Below, in pieces: positions 27,357-36,078 of a stretch of 64,000 bases of DNA. The stretch covers positions 3,038,001-3,102,000 of the forward strand of contig OY780932.1 in NCBI GenBank assembly GCA_963675945.1, given 5' to 3'. Every line of letters starts with the position of its first letter. The stretch's first letter is position 1. This stretch comes from G963556115 sp963675945 (GTDB lineage: Bacteria; Planctomycetota; SZUA-567). Position numbers and translations under genes: made by a program. The notes beneath the pieces were generated by a model. It was not told the DNA's origin. It saw only the letters and a program-made list of their open reading frames with translations, and did no database searches.

Positions 27357-28109
27357 TTAGTTTAATGCACCTGTCTTCGCAAGCATTGCAAATAAAACAT
27401 CAAATGCAGTTATTTTCGTACCCAGATGGTACTCACAATATAACGCCAATGCTTTTATTATTCCGTTTCGGTAAAGGCCAACCCTGCTCTGCGTACCGGT
27501 TTTAACCAAATAACGCAGCGTTGCAAGCTCTCCCGCCCCCAGTAAATACTGTTTATCCTGCTCGCCACAGCAGTCAGAACAGAGACAGCCTCCTGTACGT
27601 GGAGAGAGTACAAAACCAGCAAAATTTTCTCTGCCACATTCTGTACATTTATCCAACTGTGGTTCAAATCCCAAGTCTCTGAGTATGAGCAGAAGCGCAA
27701 CAACGAGCAGTGCCACAGGCTGCTGACTACCTTCATCACCCCTACCCAACAACATCTTCAACGCGTCAAAAGCGCCCTCATGCCGATCATAGAGCATACA
27801 TGCTTTTAGAATAATCTCTGCCGTCACCCCCACACAAGTATAAAGCAACAACGAATTTCGCACCGCTCTAAATTCATTCAAAAGTGTTACATCCGTCGCC
27901 AAGTCCAGATCAGAGCGTGATTTTCTAAAAATAGTCACCTCTTCCAGGTTGTACAGATCAAAATGCCCTTGCATCGGGCTTTTTTCCCGTCGTGCCCCTT
28001 TGGCGAGCGCATTTACTCTACCAAATTTGCGCGTAAAGAGATGGAGGATATAACTGGTCTCACTAAATCTATACTTTCTGAGGACGAATGCCTCACTTGA
28101 CACATACAT
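27357..28109 (-). CDS. recO: DNA repair protein RecO
   Basis: RecO loads RecA onto SSB-coated single-stranded DNA with RecR. The 250-residue protein has the N-terminal OB fold (SEAFVLRKYRFSETSYILHLFTRKFGRVNALAKGARR), a helical middle and a four-cysteine zinc site (CTECG with CLCSDC). RBS GAGGAA precedes the ATG. It is first in a minus-strand run with two TPR genes and the lptE-like gene, separated from upstream ftsY by a terminator. Confidence 0.93.
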   Translation of the reverse strand: MYVSSEAFVLRKYRFSETSYILHLFTRKFGRVNALAKGARREKSPMQGHFDLYNLEEVTIFRKSRSDLDLATDVTLLNEFRAVRNSLLLYTCVGVTAEIILKACMLYDRHEGAFDALKMLLGRGDEGSQQPVALLVVALLLILRDLGFEPQLDKCTECGRENFAGFVLSPRTGGCLCSDCCGEQDKQYLLGAGELATLRYLVKTGTQSRVGLYRNGIIKALALYCEYHLGTKITAFDVLFAMLAKTGALN

Positions 28110-28243
28110 TAATTATTCCTCTTGTCGCATAGTTTCTACTCTAAAAACTATCTATATCGTCAATATTCCCTTCTGACTATATATTTTATATTATACATAT
28201 TTATATATATCAACTTCAACCGTAAAATCGTGAATATTTACCA

Positions 28244-28280
28244 TATAAAAAACCTGGAGAGGCTCCATGCCAATCCAGGT
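28244..28280 (-). terminator. Intrinsic terminator after ftsY
   Basis: On the minus strand a stem ACCTGGA / TCCAGGT with an internal GGC/GCC pair is followed by TTTTTTATA. It lies between the ftsY stop and the recO start. Confidence 0.8.
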
Positions 28281-28311
28281 CAAAATTTAAAATCCCCTGC
28301 GGTTGTCAACC

Positions 28312-29241
28312 TCAGTCTTCCTTTATATCCTCAAAGAGAGCTTGACAGTACTCTTCAGGGTCAAACTGCGCCAGGTCAACCTCCTTCTCGCCGGTACCGA
28401 CAAACTTAATGGGCAATTTTATCTGCCGGTTTATTGCCAGGGCAATCCCGCCCTTGGCCGTACCATCCAACTTGGTCAGAACCAGACCGGTTACTCCAAC
28501 GCCATCGGTGAATTTCTGCGCCTGTGAGAGTGCATTCTGCCCCGTAGTGGCATCAAGTACCAGCAAGACTTCATGCGGAGCGCCAGCAATTTTCCGACCC
28601 GCAACCTTATATATTTTATCAAGCTGCTTCATCAGGTTATCCTTGGTATGGATTCGCCCGGCAGTATCAACAATAACATAATCGATATTTCTGGAGATTG
28701 CAGCTTCGCAGGCATCATAGACTACCGCCGCCGGATCAGCCCCATCTGCATGCTTGACAATATCAACCCCGACCCTTGCCGCCCAAATATCGAGCTGTTC
28801 TCCCGCAGCAGCCCTAAAAGTGTCGGCCGCCGCCAACAGAACAGTCCGACCACGATCGACAATAAAGCGCGCAATTTTAGCGGTACTGGTAGTCTTACCA
28901 GTGCCATTAACTCCGACCATCAAGATAACTGTCGGACCATTCTCATTCTTCCCGAGCTTCATCTCATGTAAAGACGGAATACCCATAACCAACAACTTGC
29001 GCAGAGCGGCCAGAATCTCTTCCGCATCGGTAATTGCTCCATCTTTATACATAAGTCGGAGCTTCTCAACCATCTCAATCGAAACAACCGGCCCGACATC
29101 AGAGGTTATAAGTGACTCCTCCAACTCTTCCCAAAACGCCTGATCAATTACTCTCTTGCCTTTGAGCAAGCTATTGACCGGCGCAAATACCGATGCCGTC
29201 TTTTTCAGACCATCCTTTAATTTTGCAAAAAATCCTGCCAC
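28312..29241 (-). CDS. ftsY: Signal recognition particle receptor FtsY
   Basis: FtsY is the membrane receptor GTPase that accepts ribosome-SRP complexes. The 309-residue protein has the NG domain with GVNGTGKTTSTAKIA (G1), AADTFRAAAGEQL, DTAGRIHTKDNLMKQL, LVLTKLDGTAKGG and FVGTGEKEVDL, but only a short acidic N-terminus, as in many bacteria. The start is GTG at 29241 with AAAGGAG upstream; the gene begins 2 nt after the PHP-domain gene. Confidence 0.96.
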   Translation of the reverse strand: MAGFFAKLKDGLKKTASVFAPVNSLLKGKRVIDQAFWEELEESLITSDVGPVVSIEMVEKLRLMYKDGAITDAEEILAALRKLLVMGIPSLHEMKLGKNENGPTVILMVGVNGTGKTTSTAKIARFIVDRGRTVLLAAADTFRAAAGEQLDIWAARVGVDIVKHADGADPAAVVYDACEAAISRNIDYVIVDTAGRIHTKDNLMKQLDKIYKVAGRKIAGAPHEVLLVLDATTGQNALSQAQKFTDGVGVTGLVLTKLDGTAKGGIALAINRQIKLPIKFVGTGEKEVDLAQFDPEEYCQALFEDIKED

Positions 29242-29243
29242 AA

Positions 29244-30071
29244 CTACTCCTTTCGCTTGCGTAAAGATTCTAGAAGTTGGTATGGAACATATGGCATACC
29301 CAGGCTCGGGCCACTGGAATTAGAGTGAAAATCACTTCCACCGGTAATAATTAGCCCCTTCCCGGTGCAATACTTCAGCAGCATTGCTTCTACCTCAGGG
29401 GAGTGTTGGGGATAATATACCTCAATTCCCTGAATACCCCATTCCACAAAGAGATCAAGGTTATCCAGCATATTACTCGGCCCCGGATGAGCCAGCACAC
29501 TCAGACCTTTTACCGCTTTGATCATCGCAATACCCTCTAGGACACTCCAGCGATCTTTGGGAACGTAGGCCACACCGGTATCACCTATATAGCGGTCAAA
29601 AGCTTCGCTTATCGAACTACATATTTTCTTCTCAACCAGTATACGCGCCAAATGCGGTCTACCAATAGACAGCCCATCTTCAACCGGAAGCTCAGCAAAC
29701 GAGATATCAAATCCCAGCCGTTGCAGCTTCTCTACCATCCGTTCCATTCTAGATTCACGGTTGCGCTGCATCTTTTTAAGTTTTTCACGAAAGCTGTCGT
29801 CAGGCTCAATCAAGAAACCAAGGATATGTGCCTCCATCCCTTTATACTCACATGACAACTCAACCCCGGGAACCACCTCTATTCCACGCTGCTTACCCGC
29901 AGCCACAGCCAACGCAATTCCGTCAACATTATCATGATCGGTCAACGCAATTGCCGACAATCCGCTCCACTGAGCTTCCTCTAATAATTTTTCCGGCTCC
30001 AAAACGCCATCAGAAAAGGTGCTATGCGTATGCAGATCAATTTTTCTCTCTACTCTTGTACCTGTAGCCAA
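29244..30071 (-). CDS. PHP-domain phosphoesterase (YciV/RNase AM-like)
   Basis: The 275-residue protein has the PHP-domain metal motifs DLHTHSTFSDG, ALTDHDNVDG, PGVELSCEYKG and LAHPG, and ends with TGGSDFHSNSSGPSLGM. This arrangement is that of the stand-alone PHP family (YciV/TrpH), which acts on 3',5'-nucleotide bisphosphates or RNA 5' ends. The start appears to be TTG at 30071 with AAGGAG inside the end of nusB, giving tight coupling. Confidence 0.88.
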   Translation of the reverse strand: MATGTRVERKIDLHTHSTFSDGVLEPEKLLEEAQWSGLSAIALTDHDNVDGIALAVAAGKQRGIEVVPGVELSCEYKGMEAHILGFLIEPDDSFREKLKKMQRNRESRMERMVEKLQRLGFDISFAELPVEDGLSIGRPHLARILVEKKICSSISEAFDRYIGDTGVAYVPKDRWSVLEGIAMIKAVKGLSVLAHPGPSNMLDNLDLFVEWGIQGIEVYYPQHSPEVEAMLLKYCTGKGLIITGGSDFHSNSSGPSLGMPYVPYQLLESLRKRKE

Positions 30072-30073
30072 GC

Positions 30074-30493
30074 CTATTCTCCTTGAGGATACTCAATATG
30101 CTGAGCGACTCTATCCAATATACCATTAACAAATTTACCTGAGTCCTTGGCTCCAAAGTTCTTTGCCAGATCAACCGCTTCATTTATCACTACATTCCGT
30201 GGCGTCTCGTTTTCGAGTATCTCCGCACAGGCTATTCTGAGGACATTTCGGTCTACTCCCGCCATACGTTCAATACTCCAATTCTGCGCATAACTAGAGA
30301 TAAGTCTGTCTATTTCATTCTTCTTCCGTTCAACCAGATCAATAAGATGATGCGCAAAATTTCTTGCCTCATCATTATTGCTATGCTCAAACAAAAAATC
30401 CATAATTGGCACCGGCTGACTCTCATTACACAGATCAGACATAAAGCAATACTGCAAAGCCAGTCGTCTTGCCATACTTCGCGGGCGTATCAT
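30074..30493 (-). CDS. nusB: Transcription antitermination factor NusB
   Basis: NusB joins the antitermination complex on boxA of rRNA operons. The 139-residue all-helical protein has the family pattern: RRLALQYCFM at the start, IERMAGVDRNVLRIACAEIL, and NVVINEAVDLAKNFGAKDSGKFVNGILDRV at the C-terminus. Its ATG overlaps the ribH stop (TAATG), the common ribH-nusB arrangement. Confidence 0.95.
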   Translation of the reverse strand: MIRPRSMARRLALQYCFMSDLCNESQPVPIMDFLFEHSNNDEARNFAHHLIDLVERKKNEIDRLISSYAQNWSIERMAGVDRNVLRIACAEILENETPRNVVINEAVDLAKNFGAKDSGKFVNGILDRVAQHIEYPQGE

Positions 30494-30957
30494 TAGTCAA
30501 GCTCCCCGAAGAGATTGACCATCTCTATTGCCGTCAATGCCGCATTCGCTCCATTATTTCCAGCCTTAGTTCCAGCACGTTCAATAGCTTGCTCAATTGT
30601 GTCGCAAGTAAGCACACCGAAGGCCACAGCCTTGTCCGTACTCATGGCAACCTGCGCCACTCCCTTTGCCGCTTCCGCACTCACATACTCAAAGTGTGGT
30701 GTACTCCCGCGAATAACCGCCCCGAGCACTATAATACCGTCATAGTCTCCTTTGCTAACTTTGAGTGCCACCTGCGGCAATTCAAAAGCACCAGGAACCT
30801 TAATGACACAGATATCAGATTCTTTAGCTCCATGCCTGAGCAAACAGTCCTCAGCTCCTTCAACCAATCTATCACAAATAAAACTATTGAACCTGCTCAC
30901 CACAATCGCAAATCTTTTACCGACTGCTGTCAGCCCCCCCTGTATAAGCTTTGACAT
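30493..30957 (-). CDS. ribH: 6,7-dimethyl-8-ribityllumazine synthase
   Basis: RibH condenses ribityl-aminouracil with dihydroxybutanone phosphate, the penultimate riboflavin step. The 154-residue protein has AIVVSRFNSFICDRLVEGA, VPGAFELPQVA, GAVIRGSTPHFEYV and VAFGVLTCDTIEQAIERAGTKAGNNGANAA, all diagnostic. It lies 180 nt downstream of ribBA on the same strand and overlaps nusB by 1 nt. Confidence 0.97.
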   Translation of the reverse strand: MSKLIQGGLTAVGKRFAIVVSRFNSFICDRLVEGAEDCLLRHGAKESDICVIKVPGAFELPQVALKVSKGDYDGIIVLGAVIRGSTPHFEYVSAEAAKGVAQVAMSTDKAVAFGVLTCDTIEQAIERAGTKAGNNGANAALTAIEMVNLFGELD

Positions 30958-31136
30958 CTTATCTCCAGATCTATCTATAAAAAATTATCATTTAATATTA
31001 TATGTACTAACTATCATTCACAACCACATTTACAAAAAAAAAATACCCATATTTTTCCGCAGCTACAGCTTCACGCCAACTACCGTGATTTAGCGTAAGC
31101 GACCACTAATCACGCCTCAAGCAACAGCAATACTGC

Positions 31137-32357
31137 TTAAAAATCTTCATCCAGCATATGGCCAAGCTGGGTCTTCTTCGTATGCAAATAGCGCCGATTA
31201 TCCTTATTGCTCTGCATCATTATGGGCACGCGCTCTACTATCTCAAGCCCATAATTGGACAACCCGTCGATCTTGGTAGGATTATTAGTAAGCAATCGCA
31301 TCTTGTGCACCCCGAGATCAGCCAGTATCTGCGCCCCAAGGCTGTAATCCCGATGATCAACCCGAAAGCCCAGAGCAATATTGGCTTCAATGGTATCCAA
31401 TCCCTGATCCTGAAGTTCATAAGCACGTAGTTTATTGTCCAGCCCAATCCCCCGGCCTTCCTGGCGCATATAGACAATTACCCCTTTACCCTCTTGCTGC
31501 ACCATCTTCATAGCCCGGGCAAGCTGCTCGCCGCAGTCACACCGGCAAGAATGAAATACATCCCCGGTCAGACACTCGCTATGCACCCGTACCAATACCG
31601 GCTCAGCCACGGCTTCGCCTCCAGGCTTGATATCGCCGAGCGTCAACGCCAGATGTGTCTCACCGGCAATCTCGGAATTATAACAGTAAAGCATAAAGTC
31701 ACCGAATTCGGTAGGCATATTTGCTGTAGCCACACACTCAACCAGCCGCTCTTTCTTCCGTCTATACGCGATTATCTGCTCAACGCTGCAGAGGAGCATA
31801 TCATGCTTGACACAGAACTCTTCCAAATCCCCCATTCGTGCCATAGAACCATCAGGATTCATAACCTCGCATATCAGCCCGGCCGGCGGCAGCCCGGCCA
31901 GTTTCATCAGATCGACCGACCCTTCAGTCTGCCCCATACGCTTGAGGACACCACCATCAACCGCCCGAATAGGCTGTACGTGCCCCGGACGAACCAAGTC
32001 ACTGGCTTTAGAATTCGGATCGGAAGCAATTTGAATAGTTCTCGCTCTATCTTCCGCACTGATACCGGTAGTAACCCCTTCTTTAGCCTCAATAGTCAGC
32101 GTAAAGGCAGTGCTGAAATTTGATTCATTCTTCTGCGTAATCGGCGGCAGATGCAAGCGATCACAGTACTCCCCGTCCAGAGCCAGACAGAGCCAGCCAC
32201 GCCCTTCCGTCGCCATAAAATTTACCGTATCTGCTGTCACCTTACAGCCTGCAGCTACTATATCTCCCTCATTTTCCCGGTCCTCATCATCAACCAGAAC
32301 CACCATCTTACCCGCTTTAAGCGCTGCGAGTACATCTTCAATAGGAGCCAGTCCCAT
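31137..32357 (-). CDS. ribBA: Bifunctional DHBP synthase / GTP cyclohydrolase II
   Basis: The first half makes 3,4-dihydroxy-2-butanone 4-phosphate from ribulose 5-phosphate (DDEDRENEGD, TGISAEDRARTIQ, RPGHVQPIRA, and a TEGSVDL segment). The second half opens the GTP ring for riboflavin synthesis, with the zinc site CLTGDVFHSCRCDCGEQL and RQEGRGIGLDNKLRAYELQDQG. The ATG at 32357 is chosen over one at 32375 because AAGGAT precedes it at the right distance. No FMN riboswitch was seen. Confidence 0.95.
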   Translation of the reverse strand: MGLAPIEDVLAALKAGKMVVLVDDEDRENEGDIVAAGCKVTADTVNFMATEGRGWLCLALDGEYCDRLHLPPITQKNESNFSTAFTLTIEAKEGVTTGISAEDRARTIQIASDPNSKASDLVRPGHVQPIRAVDGGVLKRMGQTEGSVDLMKLAGLPPAGLICEVMNPDGSMARMGDLEEFCVKHDMLLCSVEQIIAYRRKKERLVECVATANMPTEFGDFMLYCYNSEIAGETHLALTLGDIKPGGEAVAEPVLVRVHSECLTGDVFHSCRCDCGEQLARAMKMVQQEGKGVIVYMRQEGRGIGLDNKLRAYELQDQGLDTIEANIALGFRVDHRDYSLGAQILADLGVHKMRLLTNNPTKIDGLSNYGLEIVERVPIMMQSNKDNRRYLHTKKTQLGHMLDEDF

Positions 32358-32418
32358 TTTACCATCCTTTATCATCTTGATTATTAATAAATACCGTTAA
32401 TTATCCGCTCCCGCAAAA

Positions 32419-32751
32419 CTACTTGAACATATTCCCCAGGTCAATACCGAGTGCAGAGAGATCCATACCTCCAGTAAGCCCTTGCAGATCATCAACCTTG
32501 GCTTGAGCAACCTTCTTCTGCGCATCATTTACCCCGGCAATAATCAAATCGCACAGCATCTCCGAGTCTTCTGGATCAATCACCGTCTTATCAATCTCGA
32601 TGTTGACCAATGTCCCTTCACCATTGACCACAGTCTTGACCATATCACCGCCAGCACTACCAGTAAAGGTCTTCTTTTTGAGTTCATTCTGCTGTTCCTT
32701 TACCTTCTCACCCATTGCCTGCGCCTGCTGCATCAACTTTGAAATATCCAT
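32419..32751 (-). CDS. ybaB: YbaB/EbfC nucleoid-associated protein
   Basis: The 110-residue protein is a small dimeric DNA-binding protein of the YbaB/EbfC family: MDISKLMQQAQAMGEKVKEQQNELKKKTFTG at the start and VNIEIDKTVIDPEDSEMLCDLIIAGVNDAQKK in the middle. It commonly sits with dnaX and recR; here dnaX is two genes upstream and recR is not in the window. Confidence 0.92.
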   Translation of the reverse strand: MDISKLMQQAQAMGEKVKEQQNELKKKTFTGSAGGDMVKTVVNGEGTLVNIEIDKTVIDPEDSEMLCDLIIAGVNDAQKKVAQAKVDDLQGLTGGMDLSALGIDLGNMFK

Positions 32752-32809
32752 ACTGTCCTTTCACTATAAATATCATTTACTAGTTTATATAATCGTATTA
32801 ATTATCAAC

Positions 32810-33727
32810 TCAACTCCGCTGCCAATGCCGGGAAGAGAGATACCCCCAGCCACAGCCGCAGATCACACCGCCCAAATGTACCAGGTTTGCAGTACCACTG
32901 CCAAAAAAACCAAAGACAAACCATACCAGCATAAACATAATAATCCCCGGATCCAGCCTAAGACCGTAACCCGAATCAAATCTTCCGCGAATCCAGAGGA
33001 AGCAGAGCAGCGCATAGTTAACCCCACTCATACCAAGAAACATCGGACCCGTAACACTATACTGCAGAAGATTCGGCAATGCCGCAAAGATAAGAAAGAG
33101 GATCAGAATATATCTGCTACCATGTTTTCTCTCCACAATACCACCAAGCTGCCGCAGCCAGAGCATATTGAACAGAATATGAAGTACCCCCATAATTTGA
33201 AACTTACCGCCTTCAAATAGAGGGAAGTGCAGTATTGACGGCGTAAAGAGCCTCCAAACCTGACCTTTAAGCAGCTCATCGGTCAGGGTGACTCCGGGTT
33301 GGTACGGATTTGAGATCATCAGAAATCCCTGCACGTAACTCAACATGCCAGGACTCAACGCCTCAAAGACCCAGATCGCCACACAGATACCAATAAGTGT
33401 AGAAGTAATTACCGGAGGATAACCACTGTAATTCCAGTTCTGCCGGGGATTGCGCTGATTCTTTTCATACCTGTCCAACTCGACGTTCTTAGCCTCTTCC
33501 AATAACTTTGCCTGAAAGACGGCTTCGCGGTATACCCCCTTGTCACTCTGCGTCTTGAATTTCGTCAGCAACTCGGTCGCCAGAACAATCTTGTCTTCAT
33601 CCATAATCCAGACCGAAAACACACCGGAACGTTCAGATTCGATCTTTGCTTCGATCCCATTCTGCAAAAGGTATGCTCCAAGCAGAATCCCGTCTTCATT
33701 ATTACTTACCTCACCAATCAAGCGCAT
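32810..33727 (-). CDS. Rhomboid-family intramembrane serine protease with N-terminal soluble domain
   Basis: The 305-residue protein has an N-terminal cytoplasmic domain of about 110 residues, then six hydrophobic segments. The catalytic serine motif GMSGVNYAL and the catalytic histidine in TANLVHLGGVICG fit rhomboid proteases, which cleave within membrane helices. The N-terminal domain (ISNNEDGILLGAYLLQNGIEAKIESE) is reminiscent of the GlpG cytosolic domain. Substrates unknown. It lies 3 nt after dnaX, inside a ybaB-dnaX unit. Confidence 0.87.
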   Translation of the reverse strand: MRLIGEVSNNEDGILLGAYLLQNGIEAKIESERSGVFSVWIMDEDKIVLATELLTKFKTQSDKGVYREAVFQAKLLEEAKNVELDRYEKNQRNPRQNWNYSGYPPVITSTLIGICVAIWVFEALSPGMLSYVQGFLMISNPYQPGVTLTDELLKGQVWRLFTPSILHFPLFEGGKFQIMGVLHILFNMLWLRQLGGIVERKHGSRYILILFLIFAALPNLLQYSVTGPMFLGMSGVNYALLCFLWIRGRFDSGYGLRLDPGIIMFMLVWFVFGFFGSGTANLVHLGGVICGCGWGYLSSRHWQRS

Positions 33728-33730
33728 CGC

Positions 33731-35698
33731 TTATGTATCCTCTATATTAATTATACTTCCTTCAAAATTATCCAGAATAACTCGTACCCCACGTTCCCTC
33801 CCAGCATCAAGCATCCGTTGAGCCGGCGAGACAAATTCCTCGACTTGGTGCCTGTCATCAACACTTCCTGCGCCAGAAGCCACAACCTCTGGTGTAATCG
33901 CCTCGCGCAGTACCAAAAAGACTTTGACCGAAACACCCAGAATCTCCGAAGCACTAGCCGCTAATCTCTCTTTCCGATGCTTCTCCTCAAGCTGCTCATA
34001 GATAAATGTCCCGCCACCGGGCACAGAGAGATATAGCTCTCCCGGCTCATACCGCTCAATATAGACATCACCCAAGAACGGAGCATCGGTACGCGACTTC
34101 TGAGCCAGAACCTCAAGAATACGGCTCCAGAGCTTCTCCAGATTGATGTCAGCCCTTACCGCTACATCCTTCTCTTCAGAAAAGTCCGCTACCCCCACGG
34201 CCGCAGAATCCGGTTCGGTGTTTTCGCCAGCCTCAGCAATCTCGTCAGCTTGCTCAGCACCCACACTCTCCGGCTCAACCTCAGTGACTATACCTACCTC
34301 AACCTCGGCATTCAACGGCCCGGTACTAAGAACCTCTTCATGCCACGGCACCTCATTACGGTGAGCATCAGGAGTAAAATGCACCTCCTCGTTTTTAGGG
34401 ATATAACGCTCAACCAGCTCTTGCTCAGGCCGCTCTGCACACACCTCAGCCACACTAGCCACAGTAGCAGGCGGCTCACTACTCTTCGCAACGAGATCAG
34501 GCCTGACAGGTTCTCTATAGGTGCCAACCGAAGACGCACGTACTTCAGGCACCGGCGCACCACTGGCATACGCACTGATACGCTCGACAATATCTTTAAC
34601 CGGAGACAAGGTCTCAATCCCCGCCAGCCTGGCAATAGCCATCTCTAACGGAATAAGAGGATTGGTCAGAGCCTTGGTTCGAACACGGGTGCGCGCCTGC
34701 GTAAACATATCAAGGATGAGCAGGGTCTGCTCAAGGCTCATCTCAGCAGCCATAGCCAGCAAGGTACTCCTTGCCGGCCCATATGCGGTTATGCCCTCAT
34801 CGCTACCGGTAGCCACCAGGTGCATCAAATCACGCCCAAAAGCGATAAGTTGGTCGAGAAAATCACCGACATTGGTACCCAGCGCACTGACTCTGTCCAC
34901 AAGCTTAAGCGCCGACTTTATATCGTGCGATGCAATCGCTTCAAACAGTCCAGCAACCGACTCCGCACTCGCAACCCCACGTACCCGCTCAACATCCTCC
35001 CGGGTAACCCGTCCCGAGCAGAAGCTGACCAACTGATCAAGGAGCACTAGCCCATCTCGCATCGATCCGCCACTGAATGCTGCAATTGCGGCCAGAGCAT
35101 TATCCGTGATCTCAGCGTTCTCCTGCACCACCAGACCTTTTAAAAAAGTACTCATCTTGAGTGCAGGCACCAGACGAAAATCAAAACGCTGGCAACGAGA
35201 AAGAATCGTACCCAATATTTTATGTGGATCGGTAGTGGCAAGAAAAAATTTCACATGCGCCGGAGGCTCTTCCAAAGTCTTGAGCAGTGCATTAAACGCT
35301 GCGACACTCAGCATATGTACTTCATCAATAATATATATCTTGAAGCGTGCCCGCGACGGCACGTACCCGACCTGCTCCCGGAGCGCCCTAACCTGCTCTA
35401 CGCCATTGTTCGAAGCTCCATCAATCTCCTGAACATCAATATCCTGCCCCCTGAGTACATCCCGACAGATTTCACACTTTCCACAGGGTGTAGCGGTCGG
35501 ACCGGACTCACAGACAAGCGCGCAGGCAAAGATTCGCGCCATAGATGTCTTCCCACAACCATGCGGCCCACAGAAGAGATAAGCATGAGCAACCCGGCCG
35601 GAAACAATGGAATTCTTCAGAGTCTGCGCCACATGCTCCTGACCAATAACCTCATCAAATGTCTGCGGGCGGTAACGCCGTGCCATTGCCTCATACAT
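33731..35698 (-). CDS. dnaX: DNA polymerase III subunit gamma/tau
   Basis: DnaX is the clamp-loader ATPase. The AAA+ domain begins MYEAMARRYRPQTFDEVIGQEHV with Walker A GPHGCGKTSMARIFA, the zinc cysteines CESG and CGKCEIC, and Walker B IIDEVHML, then the SRC motif LSRCQRFDF. A long proline/acid-rich linker (about residues 390-530) leads to a C-terminal tau-like domain. The start is taken as ATG at 35698; the in-frame TTG at 35734 precedes a K/R-rich stretch foreign to the family. SRP RNA lies just upstream, a common arrangement. Confidence 0.95.
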   Translation of the reverse strand: MYEAMARRYRPQTFDEVIGQEHVAQTLKNSIVSGRVAHAYLFCGPHGCGKTSMARIFACALVCESGPTATPCGKCEICRDVLRGQDIDVQEIDGASNNGVEQVRALREQVGYVPSRARFKIYIIDEVHMLSVAAFNALLKTLEEPPAHVKFFLATTDPHKILGTILSRCQRFDFRLVPALKMSTFLKGLVVQENAEITDNALAAIAAFSGGSMRDGLVLLDQLVSFCSGRVTREDVERVRGVASAESVAGLFEAIASHDIKSALKLVDRVSALGTNVGDFLDQLIAFGRDLMHLVATGSDEGITAYGPARSTLLAMAAEMSLEQTLLILDMFTQARTRVRTKALTNPLIPLEMAIARLAGIETLSPVKDIVERISAYASGAPVPEVRASSVGTYREPVRPDLVAKSSEPPATVASVAEVCAERPEQELVERYIPKNEEVHFTPDAHRNEVPWHEEVLSTGPLNAEVEVGIVTEVEPESVGAEQADEIAEAGENTEPDSAAVGVADFSEEKDVAVRADINLEKLWSRILEVLAQKSRTDAPFLGDVYIERYEPGELYLSVPGGGTFIYEQLEEKHRKERLAASASEILGVSVKVFLVLREAITPEVVASGAGSVDDRHQVEEFVSPAQRMLDAGRERGVRVILDNFEGSIINIEDT

Positions 35699-35843
35699 AA
35701 TTATGTAATCTCTTTTTTCTTTCCTTACTCTCAAAAACTGCGCATAAATAAAATACTTTTATATCCAACTATATTTCACCTGTCATTATAGCGATAATCA
35801 CATATAAATCACGAGAAAAGTCGACGATTACGCAAATTCACAT

Positions 35844-35880
35844 AAAAAAAAAGCAGGGTTCTCCAAAACAAGAACCCTGC
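35844..35880 (-). terminator. Intrinsic terminator of SRP RNA
   Basis: On the minus strand a perfect stem GCAGGGTTCT / AGAACCCTGC is followed by nine T, immediately downstream of the SRP RNA. Confidence 0.92.
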
Positions 35881-35897
35881 GGCACAAACTAGTTTAT

Positions 35898-36021
35898 AGT
35901 AGTAGATAGAGGGAACCGGCTGATCCAACACAGGTATCGGTCAGCTTAGGGCTGCTCCCGTCAAGGCCTGACCCGGTTCGGCGCCGTCACATTGCTGGGC
36001 CGATCCCCACTACCTACCACT
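35898..36021 (-). ncRNA. ffs: Bacterial small SRP RNA (4.5S)
   Basis: Read on the minus strand, the core is GGGTCAGGCCTTGACGGGAG followed by CAGCCCTAAG, the domain IV signature that binds Ffh. The ends pair over 23 bp with wobbles (AGTGGTAGGTAG with CTATCTACTACT, then GGGGATCGGC with GCCGGTTCCC). The apical loop reads UGAC (URRC class) rather than the common GGAA. A promoter and terminator flank it. It guides nascent membrane proteins with Ffh to FtsY, which is also in this window. Confidence 0.92.
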
Positions 36022-36035
36022 TGAGGTGATGTATT

Positions 36036-36063
36036 ATCTTAGTAAAATAAGCCTTAGAGTCAA
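36036..36063 (-). promoter_or_regulatory. Sigma-70-type promoter of SRP RNA
   Basis: On the minus strand TTGACT (36063-36058) and TAAGAT (36041-36036) are separated by 16 bp, placing the start close to 36029, a few nt before the base-paired end of the RNA. Confidence 0.75.
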
Positions 36064-36078
36064 GACGTTATAACTTTT

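Noticed and set aside
35120..35150. Programmed frameshift site in dnaX
   Set aside because: A run of T and A is present (ACTTTTTTAAAAG on the coding strand), but it is not the A AAA AAG slippery sequence and is far too early in the gene to give a gamma subunit.
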